This document shows, one piece after another, positions 1 through 9,177 of a DNA stretch of 34,651 nucleotides. Made by a program: the position numbers and the translations under genes. How positions within the stretch are numbered: the stretch's first letter is position 1; each line of letters opens with the position of its first letter. The notes under the pieces are model-generated. The model made no database searches. It was not told the origin of the DNA and saw nothing but the letters and a program-made list of their open reading frames with translations. Source of the DNA: a virus; the IMG/VR virus record IMGVR_UViG_3300025132_000136, positions 1 to 34,651 of that record; one strand, 5' to 3'.

Positions 1-3000
1 ATTGATATGTATAGGGGAAACCCTAATATGTTCAATGAAGAACAGCTTGACGAATTACAAGAATTAGCAAAGCAAACTAATCTTACTTTTAACAGGGTAT
101 CAACAGAATTTAATTTAAGAAATGTAGCTGAGTCTGCAGTTGGTGGTCTTGCAGAAGGTTTCACTACTATACCTATAGGCAGACAGCCTCGCAATACATA
201 TGAAGCATTAGCACATTCAATGGGACACCTTGTAGGTTTTGCTCCCGGTATTGCTGCTATCCCATTAAAAGGTTTGGCTGCAGGTGCATCTAGATTAGGA
301 ATGATGGGCGTTAAGAAAGCTTTTGAAAAAGGGGCATTTGGTGCTCAATCAATAAATAAGTTTTCAGTACCTATGATATTTGGTGATAAAGCTAGTGATC
401 TATTAAATAGAGGTATCGCTAAAGCTGGATTAGAATCATTAGATTATTTGAAGCGTGGTAGTGCTACACGTGGTATTATGAATGACGCTGTTCATTTAGG
501 TGTAGCTAGTGGTGCTAGTAGTATCTGGGGAGGACCAGATGAAGTATTAAATTCTATGATGCATGGTGCAATTGCAGGTGGTGCTTTTGGTGGGTTAGGA
601 AACTTTAGACAAATAGGCAACTTACTTAAAAGTAAGAATGTTCAAAATCATCAGCAAGCAGAGCAATTAATTAAAGCTGGTATAGGTTCTATGATAACTG
701 GATTACCTACCACATTACAAGAACAACCTATTGAAATACAAATGTACCAGTATTTACTGGGAGGATTTTTTGGATATAATTCAAGACCATCCCATGAAAA
801 GGCTGCACAAGAGTTTTTTCATGAAGATTTAGTTTCAGGCAGACCTGACAGAATTTTTTATCCCGAAAAGAACTCAGAATGGTCGAAACTTTCAAAAGAG
901 ACACAAGACTACGTCTATAAACAATCTGCCGACCAAGCTCGAATTAGCATGCTTAAAATGGGTTTATGGAAAAACGAGCAAGAATTAGATGTATATTTGA
1001 ATAATGAGGCTAAAAAACGTAAAGGTGACAACTATAAGCCCGAAGATGTAGATAATATAGCTAGGGAACAAGCAGGTAAAATAATACAAGGTGGTATTCT
1101 TGTTGATCTTGAGGCTTGGGAAAATCCTATGCCTGAAGATTTAGGTGACCCAAGGCAAAGTTCAAGACATCAAATGCTTGTTCAAATATTTAGAAAGCCA
1201 GATGGAACAATAAGTTCTGTAGAATCTATGCCAAGAGGTGGGGATTATCGTGGTCTTAGAATGGACTCTAAACATCCTATTGGAGAAAGTCGTACAGGTG
1301 AACCTGCGTGGGATATTCCTGCTGAGAAGTTTGATGGTAGAGAAATTATTACTTTGCAATATATTAATCCTAAGGGAGTTGAAGGTTCTAAAGGTACAAT
1401 ATCTGCATTTAAACCATTTGCTGGTAAGCCTAACTTTAAAGAAGGTAAGATAGATTACCATGTAACTCAAAAAGATTGGTTTGCTATTGAGGACCATCTT
1501 AATTCTCAGAATATGTATATAGATGGAGGTGTTAAGGATAAGGGTGTATTAAAAATTAGTCTTCATCATCCTGATATAAATCGTGTTGGTATAGATAATA
1601 TGATAGATACCCTAGCAAGAGGTATGCTGCAGGAAAGATTAGAGACAGAAAATTTAAGTGCTGGTGAGCAGAAGAGATTATTTAATGAATTAAAAAATGA
1701 AGTAAGAGAAAATTACGATTTTAGCGTAGCTAAAGAATACGAATGGTTTCAAGATGGTATTGAATCAGAAGGTATGATGCAGCATGTTAAAGATATGCAT
1801 GACAAGGCTTGGAAAAGTAATCTTTTATATGAAGCTGAAAGACACGGATTATTTACAAGAGGTGGGGAAGACTTTACTCAAGTAGGGAAGTTAATGAATA
1901 GCAAGGTTGGTGCTAGGAATGTTGTAGATAGAAATAAGCGTGAGCAGGTATTTCACACAAAGAATATTCCAACCAATTTTGAGATTAATGGAAAAAAAGA
2001 TTTAAACATAACAATACTTGAAGATTTTATTGCTAGTAAGGATGAACATCCTGATATGTGGTATAAAACTGAAATAACTAAGTCAGATGGTAGTAAGGAA
2101 ATAGTTGAAAGACCTTATGAATCTGCTACTGATGGTACAATATATATTAGAAGTTCTGTATGGAATGAACTTGTTAAGAAGTCTGGGTTTATGTCTGGTG
2201 ACAAGTTTGTAAATGATCTATTAGAAAAGACTGGAATGTTAAAGCCTACAATTGCTACTAAGTTAGATACGGGTGTAATGATTGGTAAGGCAGCAGGTCG
2301 CAGAGCAAGTGAGTCTATGGATAAGTTTATGGAAGCTAATGACTTAGATATGGTTCTAATGTCAAGTGCAGCTAAACATAGGGGTGGTATAAAAGCTGCA
2401 AAATATGACTACAAAGATGGAACATATTTTCCTATGGACCAAATGGATATCAGAAAGATGCCGATATCAGACCTTAGATTAGACCTTGGTGTTTATGAAA
2501 ATCCAAAGAAATCAAATGCTCCGCAGATGTTAGTACGTCAGTTGTTTGGTAATTTAAATGAAGGTCAACATCCGGGCGTAGTAGATCATGTATTTAAAAC
2601 AATATATGAGCCTATTATTAATGGTAAACCAGAGCAAAATAAGTTAATAGAAGATTATATTAAAAAGCCGTCTAAAGATTTTGACTTTAAAAATTTAGAT
2701 ATAGACAGCATTTCACTTAAGAATATTCATGAAATACTGGTTTCTGATGGTAAAAACCTTAAAAATTTAAGGCAGTATGTAAGAGACCATATTATGCGAG
2801 TAGATAAAGATAAGCTACAAGAAGGTGAAGCTGATCTTAATTTTACAGATGACCAATGGCGTGATTATATATTTAGAAACAAGCGTATCTTTAATACAGT
2901 TGGTACAACAGATGCAGTAGCTGATGGATTTAAAGCAACTAATAAGTTTTGGGAACACGCTTATAAAAGATATATAATAGACAGATATCTTAGACCTAAG

Positions 3001-6000
3001 TGGCAGTTTTCTGGTAAAGGATGGGCAGCACCTTACGATGTAGAGGTATTAAAAGATAATAAGGTTGAGGCAGGTACATTCTTAATGGATAACGGTAAGA
3101 AGAATATGCCTGTAGATTTTAATGCAGATATAATTAAGATATTTTTTCCTAAGAAAAAAGGTAACAAAGTTACTTTAGGTGAAGTTGTTGCTGCACAAAA
3201 AAGAATTGAACGACCTGAGAATGTAAACAAATTAAAATCACTTGGTGTATATAATAAAGCTAAAAAAGCATTAGATAAATTTGATTATGAATTTGTTGTT
3301 ATTCGAGTACCTGCTGATTCATCTAGTGGTGCTAGAGTATTAAGATTTAAAGGTTTTACAGGACAGGAAGGTGAAGCTATTGTAACGCATCCAAAAGATG
3401 ATGCGTATTTAGGTGGTATGGATAAAGATTCTGATTCAATGTTTGTTTACCACGGGTTTGATAAAAAAACTAAAGATGCTTACAATTCTGTTAAAAATGA
3501 ATGGGAAAAGAATGGTATTGTAATTGAAGGTAAGTCTAGTGAGTTAGATAAGGTATTTAATGAGCAAGCTAATGAAGCTCCATATTTACATGCGGCTAGT
3601 ATTCTATCTCCCTCTATGAGAAAAGAAGTAGCTCGCAATGTATATCAAGGTAATCTTGGTATAGGCTGGGCTATTAACTCAAGAATGACAGTATTATCTT
3701 GGATGGATATGGCTGCAGCTAATGGTGGTGAGCTTTCAGTTAAGGCACATAAAAAGAAAGGTTATGGGTTAGATTATAAATCTGATTTAGGTGAGTACGT
3801 ATTAAGATTAAAACCAGATTCTAGTTATAATGTAAGACGCTATGCTAGAGAAATGTTAAATAGGTCTGCTGATGCTGGTAACTATCCTAAGATGAGATCA
3901 TATACAAGATTTCCAGAGCAACTATTTAAACAAGCTTTTGATGTAGAGTATATTCCTCCAAAGTGGATGATGGACCCTAAGTATGACACTATGAGAAGTT
4001 CTTATTCTTCAGCAGATTTTAGAAACATGACAAACTCTACTGACTTAGGTAAGGTTCATAAGATGAATCAAACTATGAAACCTAATGCTAGATCTAAAGC
4101 AGAAGAAGGTTCTATGGAACTTCATGAGTTTCAAGAAAGACTTGCAGCAGAAACTTTAACGTCTGAGTCGTTTAAACATGAGCCTAAGAATTTAACTAGT
4201 TTAATAGCGAAAAAAGCTAAGGCTGATGGATTAGATAAGATGACATTTACTCATCCGTATCAATCTAATGTTAGGCTGTTAAGTGCATTAAGAGACATTA
4301 TAAATAAGGACCCGTTAGCTAAAGAATTAGATTTAATGATTGGTCTTTCTACTGAAAAGAATATTAGACAGGGATTAAATAAGGCTGCAATTGCAGGTGA
4401 AAAAAAAGATTGGAAGAATTTTTCTGAAATACTAAGAAAAGAAAATATTAAAATAGCAAGTTTTCTTTCTTTAGTTAGAAAGGCTCATGCTATAGAGCAG
4501 AGAATTTTATCAGAAGGTGGCAGCAAGCAAGATGTAACTAGGAATTTAAAGGTATTAGTTAAGGAAGCAGATAAGTTAAAATTAAAATATAGGACCATCG
4601 ATGATAATCCAGATGCAGAACATAAAAATAGTTCTTTTAATGACTATGATTCAGATGTTATTGAATTAAAAAATAGAATAAGGCAGCAACTTGGTGAACA
4701 AGGCATGAAGTCAGAGCCTTTTGAAGAGTACCTTGACCTTTATTTATTAAGTCCTTTTCTTAAATCTCAACCATTTGGATACCATAGTAGAATGCCGTGG
4801 CAGTCTAGAGCAATAAGCAATAAGGCTGTGCAAGAAGTATTTAAAGAATTAGATGTTGTAACAGAGATGGCAGGATTAGATGCAACTAAACAAATAGATA
4901 AGCTTGAAGGATTTAAAGATTATATGCATCAGCCCTCTGGTTACGCAAAGATCAACAGCAGTTTTTCTAAGTTTATGGGACAAGAATTTGTAGGAGATGT
5001 TGAGTTTGATGCTAGAATAAAAAAATTAAAAGACCGTATGGCAGAACATCCTTTCTGGGCTGAACATCCAGAGGATGCTTTTATTCAGTATACTACTGAG
5101 TTTGAAGGTGGTGTAGGTAGAGATTTTAGTACAATGACAAAGAATGATGTTAATAATCTATTAAGATTCTTTGACTACTATGACCCTAAAAGCAAGCAAA
5201 GCTGGATAGATAATTTTGTAAAAGACAACTTCCCTGCTACTAAGGATAGGGACCCGATGCGTATACAGAAAATCTTTTACTACAATAGACCAGCTACGTT
5301 AGATAAGAAGACTCTTGCTTATGAGGTTAATATATTTAAACAGGCTAATGTTCCTGTTAAGAGTAAAGATAGGGTAGTTATTAGAGATGTAAAAAGAATT
5401 ATGTCTACTCATGGAACAATGAGAGAATGGTTAAGTAAGATGGTGGTTCAATCTGAAGCTAAGGTAACTAGAGAATTAGATAAAATGGATGAAGGACCAT
5501 TTAGCAATCTTCAAAATCTTACTCCGAATGAACGTGTGGAATTAATGAATCATGTAGTAGATGTAATAGAGAAGAAGGTTAAGATAGAAGATATTCCAGA
5601 TTATTTAAATAAGAAATTTGAAATATCTACAGGTAAAGACCAGATAAAAACATTTACTGGTAAGGAAATGATTGAATCTTATGTGGGTAAGGTTAAGGCT
5701 GATTTAGAGCAGTTTGGTAATGAATATATTTATGCAACTAAAGATTGGAAATCTGTAGAAAGTGATATTGCAGCAGGTAAATCTGTTCAGGTATCAGATT
5801 ATATGAGATGGAATAAGGGTAAGTTTGACTTTAATAATTTTTATAAAAAGGTAGTTGAACCTGCTTGGCAAGGTAAGGATATAACAGAGATTCCTTTAGA
5901 AGCTATTTATAGAGCACAGTATGAGCATAAGCTTGAGCAAGTTATTAAAAATAAAAAGATAGATAACCCGTCTAAGTTTAGAAAACTATGGAGAAATAAC

Positions 6001-8193
6001 GGATTAAAGGATAAGAAAACTAAAGAGAAATTAGAGACTGCTTTTAAACCTATAGGCAGGAAGGATAAAGAAACTTATTTCCCCCATATGTTTAGATCAA
6101 ATCCTACAAAAGCAGAGAAAAGAATTCACGATGAGTTTTATAATAATCAATTAGAATTAGAATTAAGTCGGTTATTAAGTAACCCTAGTAACACTATTAA
6201 ATATTTAAAAGAGCAAGGCAAGCTATTAAATAAAGAATCTGGCGATAAATTAAATAAAAGACTTGAAGAATATGAAAAGACTAAAGATATTAATATTCTA
6301 AAAGAATTAATAGAGCCAGCTATAGTAGCTAAGTATCAATATTTAAGAGAAGGATTATCTCATCCAACTCAATATGGAGAGAGTCATATACATGAAGCAT
6401 TAACTCAGGTTGATATGTCTTCTGATGTTGCTGCTATTGTATCTGATTTAGTTAAAGTAGGATTCTTTTCTAGACCTAAGAATATATTAGAGAGACAAGT
6501 AGAAGAGAAGCCGGGATATATGAAGGAATATGATGCTATTAAAAGATATAAAGAAGGCATTATAAAATCACGCTTTAAAAATCTTGCTGCTCTTATGGGA
6601 GATAGACAGATAGAGTTAATGACAGATAAAAATCCTTTTGGTAAGTATACTAAAGACCATGCAGAGTTCTACAGAATGTATCTTCGTGATTCTCTTGGAT
6701 ATAAGACTACTTTTTCTGATTGGGTTTTGAAGGCTATGGAGAGTAGTGACCCATTAAAGTTAAAAAAGAATATGTATTATCAGACTAGCGACCATGAAAT
6801 GATTCAAAAGCTAGATCGTATATTAAAGTTTTTTAAGACAGATAAGCTGCCGTTTAAATTATCTAGTAATGATAAGGCTAGGTCTGAACAACTTTCTAGA
6901 ATAATACATGATATGGGTGCACTAGAGGCAAAGTATCAGTTACTTACGCTACTTGCTAATACTGGTGTAGCTACTGGTAACTTATTTGGTGGTTCTTTGA
7001 ACACAGTTACTAAGACTGGTTTAAGAAACTTTACTAGAGCAATGAGTTTTAAATACCTTGAGAAGAATTTACTCAAAGATGTTGATGGTAATTATCAATT
7101 AAAGTTTAAAAATGGTAAGTCTGTAAAGACTAAAGAAGACTTGAAGAAATGGGCGATTGAGAGGGGAGTTGTTGAACAATATATAAAGAACGAACTTGAT
7201 TTCAACCCAAAATTAAGTACCATAAAAAACAAAAAATCAATACAAGAATTTGCTAAGGATTTTCAGAAGTTATTATTAAGGAATCCTGATCCTAATAAAG
7301 AGACTATTATGGAGCTTGCCAGAAGGCATGGAATAGATGAAGCTATTCTTTTTGCAGGTTCATTTCCTATGCAAGCATCAGAAAGATGGTTGAGAATAAA
7401 TTCATTCTTATCACATATGTTGCAAATGAGGGATAGTTTTAATGGAGTGTCAGGTAAGGTCGATATGAACAGCGAAGCTGTGGTTAAACACGCTTTAAAA
7501 GGCGTTGAGGCTACTCAGTTTGTTTATCATAGCGTTGGTAGAAGTGCTTTCATGCGTACAGCTACTGGTAAGGTACTTACTAGGTTTAAAAATTATGTAC
7601 AAAACCAAATGGCTTTTCAAAGAGAAATTTATAAGCAAGCTAAGATGTATGGCTTTGAGCCGGGTACAAAAGCACATGATGATTTTCAAAGACTATTTGT
7701 TATTAATGCAATGCTAATGGCGTTAGGCTCTGCTTATGCTTACAGCTTATTTGATGTAGCTACTCCTCCTCCATTTGATTGGATGGTAGAGACATCTGAA
7801 TTGCTTTGGGGCGATGCTAGAGAGCGAGAGAGAGCTTTTTTTGGTACATATCCAAGGGCTATAGCACCTTTACAAATCATAACACCGCCTATTGCAAGAA
7901 TACCTCAAAGTTTAGTAATGTTGCTTAATGGAGATTGGGAAAGATTTGCCGATTACCAAGCGTGGACTCTTTTCCCGTTTGGTAGGTTTGCTAGGTCCGT
8001 TGATAAAACATTCAACGAGCCTTATGGCACTACGGTTGGTAGAGGCATGCAACAATTTTTTAGATTACCTACTGACAAGTTTGTACGAAGGTATGAGAAA
8101 AAACAAATAGAAGATATGCGTAAAGATTATATAGCGACTACACTTGATGACCTTGACCAAGAAGGTGAAGAGTGGGATAATAAGGAAAATTAA
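1..8193 (+). CDS. Giant virion-associated RNA polymerase-like protein (two-barrel type), 5' end possibly outside window
   Basis: Very long uninterrupted frame, first Met at 7, open to the window edge, so the true start may lie upstream. Numbering from that Met, residues 1100-1143 carry a pattern like the catalytic barrel of cellular RNA polymerase beta' and eukaryotic-type RdRPs: RVP at 1100-1102 (compare RQP), then HP and GGMDKDSD, giving D1139, D1141 and D1143 as the DxDxD metal triad. K790 in SSAAKHRGG is a candidate lysine of the first barrel. LGIGWAINSR (about 1217-1226) and SADAGNYPK (about 1287) follow, roughly where RdRP-type enzymes have LG...N.h and aVDfpK. The N-terminus has Gly/Ala-rich, possibly membrane-active stretches (about 65-98 and 165-200) and the C-terminus a hydrophobic segment (2563-2584). 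Size, placement and membrane-like segments resemble giant virion proteins such as crAss-like phage vRNAP. RNAP identity is motif-based inference; the remaining 2,000 residues are unassigned. Confidence 0.8.
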   Translation: MDMYRGNPNMFNEEQLDELQELAKQTNLTFNRVSTEFNLRNVAESAVGGLAEGFTTIPIGRQPRNTYEALAHSMGHLVGFAPGIAAIPLKGLAAGASRLGMMGVKKAFEKGAFGAQSINKFSVPMIFGDKASDLLNRGIAKAGLESLDYLKRGSATRGIMNDAVHLGVASGASSIWGGPDEVLNSMMHGAIAGGAFGGLGNFRQIGNLLKSKNVQNHQQAEQLIKAGIGSMITGLPTTLQEQPIEIQMYQYLLGGFFGYNSRPSHEKAAQEFFHEDLVSGRPDRIFYPEKNSEWSKLSKETQDYVYKQSADQARISMLKMGLWKNEQELDVYLNNEAKKRKGDNYKPEDVDNIAREQAGKIIQGGILVDLEAWENPMPEDLGDPRQSSRHQMLVQIFRKPDGTISSVESMPRGGDYRGLRMDSKHPIGESRTGEPAWDIPAEKFDGREIITLQYINPKGVEGSKGTISAFKPFAGKPNFKEGKIDYHVTQKDWFAIEDHLNSQNMYIDGGVKDKGVLKISLHHPDINRVGIDNMIDTLARGMLQERLETENLSAGEQKRLFNELKNEVRENYDFSVAKEYEWFQDGIESEGMMQHVKDMHDKAWKSNLLYEAERHGLFTRGGEDFTQVGKLMNSKVGARNVVDRNKREQVFHTKNIPTNFEINGKKDLNITILEDFIASKDEHPDMWYKTEITKSDGSKEIVERPYESATDGTIYIRSSVWNELVKKSGFMSGDKFVNDLLEKTGMLKPTIATKLDTGVMIGKAAGRRASESMDKFMEANDLDMVLMSSAAKHRGGIKAAKYDYKDGTYFPMDQMDIRKMPISDLRLDLGVYENPKKSNAPQMLVRQLFGNLNEGQHPGVVDHVFKTIYEPIINGKPEQNKLIEDYIKKPSKDFDFKNLDIDSISLKNIHEILVSDGKNLKNLRQYVRDHIMRVDKDKLQEGEADLNFTDDQWRDYIFRNKRIFNTVGTTDAVADGFKATNKFWEHAYKRYIIDRYLRPKWQFSGKGWAAPYDVEVLKDNKVEAGTFLMDNGKKNMPVDFNADIIKIFFPKKKGNKVTLGEVVAAQKRIERPENVNKLKSLGVYNKAKKALDKFDYEFVVIRVPADSSSGARVLRFKGFTGQEGEAIVTHPKDDAYLGGMDKDSDSMFVYHGFDKKTKDAYNSVKNEWEKNGIVIEGKSSELDKVFNEQANEAPYLHAASILSPSMRKEVARNVYQGNLGIGWAINSRMTVLSWMDMAAANGGELSVKAHKKKGYGLDYKSDLGEYVLRLKPDSSYNVRRYAREMLNRSADAGNYPKMRSYTRFPEQLFKQAFDVEYIPPKWMMDPKYDTMRSSYSSADFRNMTNSTDLGKVHKMNQTMKPNARSKAEEGSMELHEFQERLAAETLTSESFKHEPKNLTSLIAKKAKADGLDKMTFTHPYQSNVRLLSALRDIINKDPLAKELDLMIGLSTEKNIRQGLNKAAIAGEKKDWKNFSEILRKENIKIASFLSLVRKAHAIEQRILSEGGSKQDVTRNLKVLVKEADKLKLKYRTIDDNPDAEHKNSSFNDYDSDVIELKNRIRQQLGEQGMKSEPFEEYLDLYLLSPFLKSQPFGYHSRMPWQSRAISNKAVQEVFKELDVVTEMAGLDATKQIDKLEGFKDYMHQPSGYAKINSSFSKFMGQEFVGDVEFDARIKKLKDRMAEHPFWAEHPEDAFIQYTTEFEGGVGRDFSTMTKNDVNNLLRFFDYYDPKSKQSWIDNFVKDNFPATKDRDPMRIQKIFYYNRPATLDKKTLAYEVNIFKQANVPVKSKDRVVIRDVKRIMSTHGTMREWLSKMVVQSEAKVTRELDKMDEGPFSNLQNLTPNERVELMNHVVDVIEKKVKIEDIPDYLNKKFEISTGKDQIKTFTGKEMIESYVGKVKADLEQFGNEYIYATKDWKSVESDIAAGKSVQVSDYMRWNKGKFDFNNFYKKVVEPAWQGKDITEIPLEAIYRAQYEHKLEQVIKNKKIDNPSKFRKLWRNNGLKDKKTKEKLETAFKPIGRKDKETYFPHMFRSNPTKAEKRIHDEFYNNQLELELSRLLSNPSNTIKYLKEQGKLLNKESGDKLNKRLEEYEKTKDINILKELIEPAIVAKYQYLREGLSHPTQYGESHIHEALTQVDMSSDVAAIVSDLVKVGFFSRPKNILERQVEEKPGYMKEYDAIKRYKEGIIKSRFKNLAALMGDRQIELMTDKNPFGKYTKDHAEFYRMYLRDSLGYKTTFSDWVLKAMESSDPLKLKKNMYYQTSDHEMIQKLDRILKFFKTDKLPFKLSSNDKARSEQLSRIIHDMGALEAKYQLLTLLANTGVATGNLFGGSLNTVTKTGLRNFTRAMSFKYLEKNLLKDVDGNYQLKFKNGKSVKTKEDLKKWAIERGVVEQYIKNELDFNPKLSTIKNKKSIQEFAKDFQKLLLRNPDPNKETIMELARRHGIDEAILFAGSFPMQASERWLRINSFLSHMLQMRDSFNGVSGKVDMNSEAVVKHALKGVEATQFVYHSVGRSAFMRTATGKVLTRFKNYVQNQMAFQREIYKQAKMYGFEPGTKAHDDFQRLFVINAMLMALGSAYAYSLFDVATPPPFDWMVETSELLWGDARERERAFFGTYPRAIAPLQIITPPIARIPQSLVMLLNGDWERFADYQAWTLFPFGRFARSVDKTFNEPYGTTVGRGMQQFFRLPTDKFVRRYEKKQIEDMRKDYIATTLDDLDQEGEEWDNKEN

Positions 8194-8195
8194 TT

Positions 8196-9041
8196 ATGGG
8201 ACAAAATCATTCACATTCAAATGGTCACAATCATAGTAATACTAATTCGCTAAACTATCAAAATAGACCTCATTTACCTAGGTATCAATATGATCCTGAG
8301 CTTTTAGCAAAGTTTACTCAAAATGCAAGACCTGCTTTGTTAGATTTTGTAAAACAACAAAATAGATATGGTGGAGAAGCACGTAGGTCTGTAGATGATA
8401 TTGTAAGTAGAGTTAAAAATCAAGAACTTAAAGCTTATGCAGTACCAGAACAGATGTATGGCGAAATCAGGGGAGATACTGGAGGTCTTTCTTCTGGTGG
8501 TTTTCATTGGGGAAATGAAATTTATATGAAAGGCACAGGTGGTAGTAGTGGTATTGCACATGAATTAGGGCATGAGTTATATGGTCATAAAGGAACAAGC
8601 GAGTCTGTTCCTAAAATGAATTGGTATAATAAATTAGATAGAAAATTAAAAGGCTGGTTGCCATCTTTTTCAAAGTACGCTGAAAGACCTAAATTTACTT
8701 CAATTGATAATACAGCTAGAAGAGAAGATGCATATTCAAGTTTTTCTGATAGAGATCAATATAATAAAAGAATGAGAACAGGAGATTATAATCCTAAATT
8801 TGCAGATGCTCCATTTGACCACTTAGGTAGTAAAATGTGGGAATTACAAGACCAAGCAACTAAAGATGCTATGTTATCTAATGTTCTTAGGACAGTAAAA
8901 ACAAAAGGCGGGGATTATGGTAAGTATGATAAGCGAAGTTTAAAAGCTAAAGATTTTAGATATGCTTTTAAAGAAGCTAGAGAAAAAGGTTTAGACCAGT
9001 TTGACTGGGATGGTAGAAAATATTCTACTGAATTAGGATAA
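8196..9041 (+). CDS. Putative zincin metallopeptidase
   Basis: 281 residues. The core motif is HELGHELYGH at 122-131: H122 and H126 as zinc ligands, E123 as catalytic base, H131 a possible third ligand. The spacing to the third His is one residue shorter than in metzincins (HExxHxxGxxH), so it is not a clear metzincin; the family is open. Residues 1-20 are rich in His, Asn and Ser and may be disordered or bind metal. The rest is polar with no signal peptide or membrane segment. It starts 2 nt after the stop of the giant virion-type gene, preceded by a purine-rich AAGGA, so co-expression is likely. A virion-processing or host-directed protease is an inference. Confidence 0.65.
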   Translation: MGQNHSHSNGHNHSNTNSLNYQNRPHLPRYQYDPELLAKFTQNARPALLDFVKQQNRYGGEARRSVDDIVSRVKNQELKAYAVPEQMYGEIRGDTGGLSSGGFHWGNEIYMKGTGGSSGIAHELGHELYGHKGTSESVPKMNWYNKLDRKLKGWLPSFSKYAERPKFTSIDNTARREDAYSSFSDRDQYNKRMRTGDYNPKFADAPFDHLGSKMWELQDQATKDAMLSNVLRTVKTKGGDYGKYDKRSLKAKDFRYAFKEAREKGLDQFDWDGRKYSTELG

Positions 9042-9055
9042 GAAAGGCAAGAGGA

Positions 9056-9160
9056 ATGGCTACACGTAAAAACATGAACGACTTAAATAAAAGTCGTAGG
9101 AAACAATACAAGACTACTAAAAAGAAAAAGACTTCTAGTAAACCCAAAAAGAAATATTAA
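9056..9160 (+). CDS. Small highly basic protein
   Basis: 34 residues beginning MATRKNMNDL and ending KKKY; about half of the residues are Lys or Arg, with no acidic run. The AGAAAGG at 9041-9047 fits a ribosome site 8 nt before the ATG, and the gene lies 14 nt after the metallopeptidase stop in the same direction. Such a charge suggests nucleic-acid binding, for example a DNA-condensing minor head protein, but no family is recognised. Confidence 0.55.
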   Translation: MATRKNMNDLNKSRRKQYKTTKKKKTSSKPKKKY

Positions 9161-9177
9161 GCTCGGTCCCACATACC

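Noticed and set aside
1162-1497. Antisense frame inside the giant gene
   Set aside because: Shadow of the long rightward frame, with low-complexity translation and no start signal.
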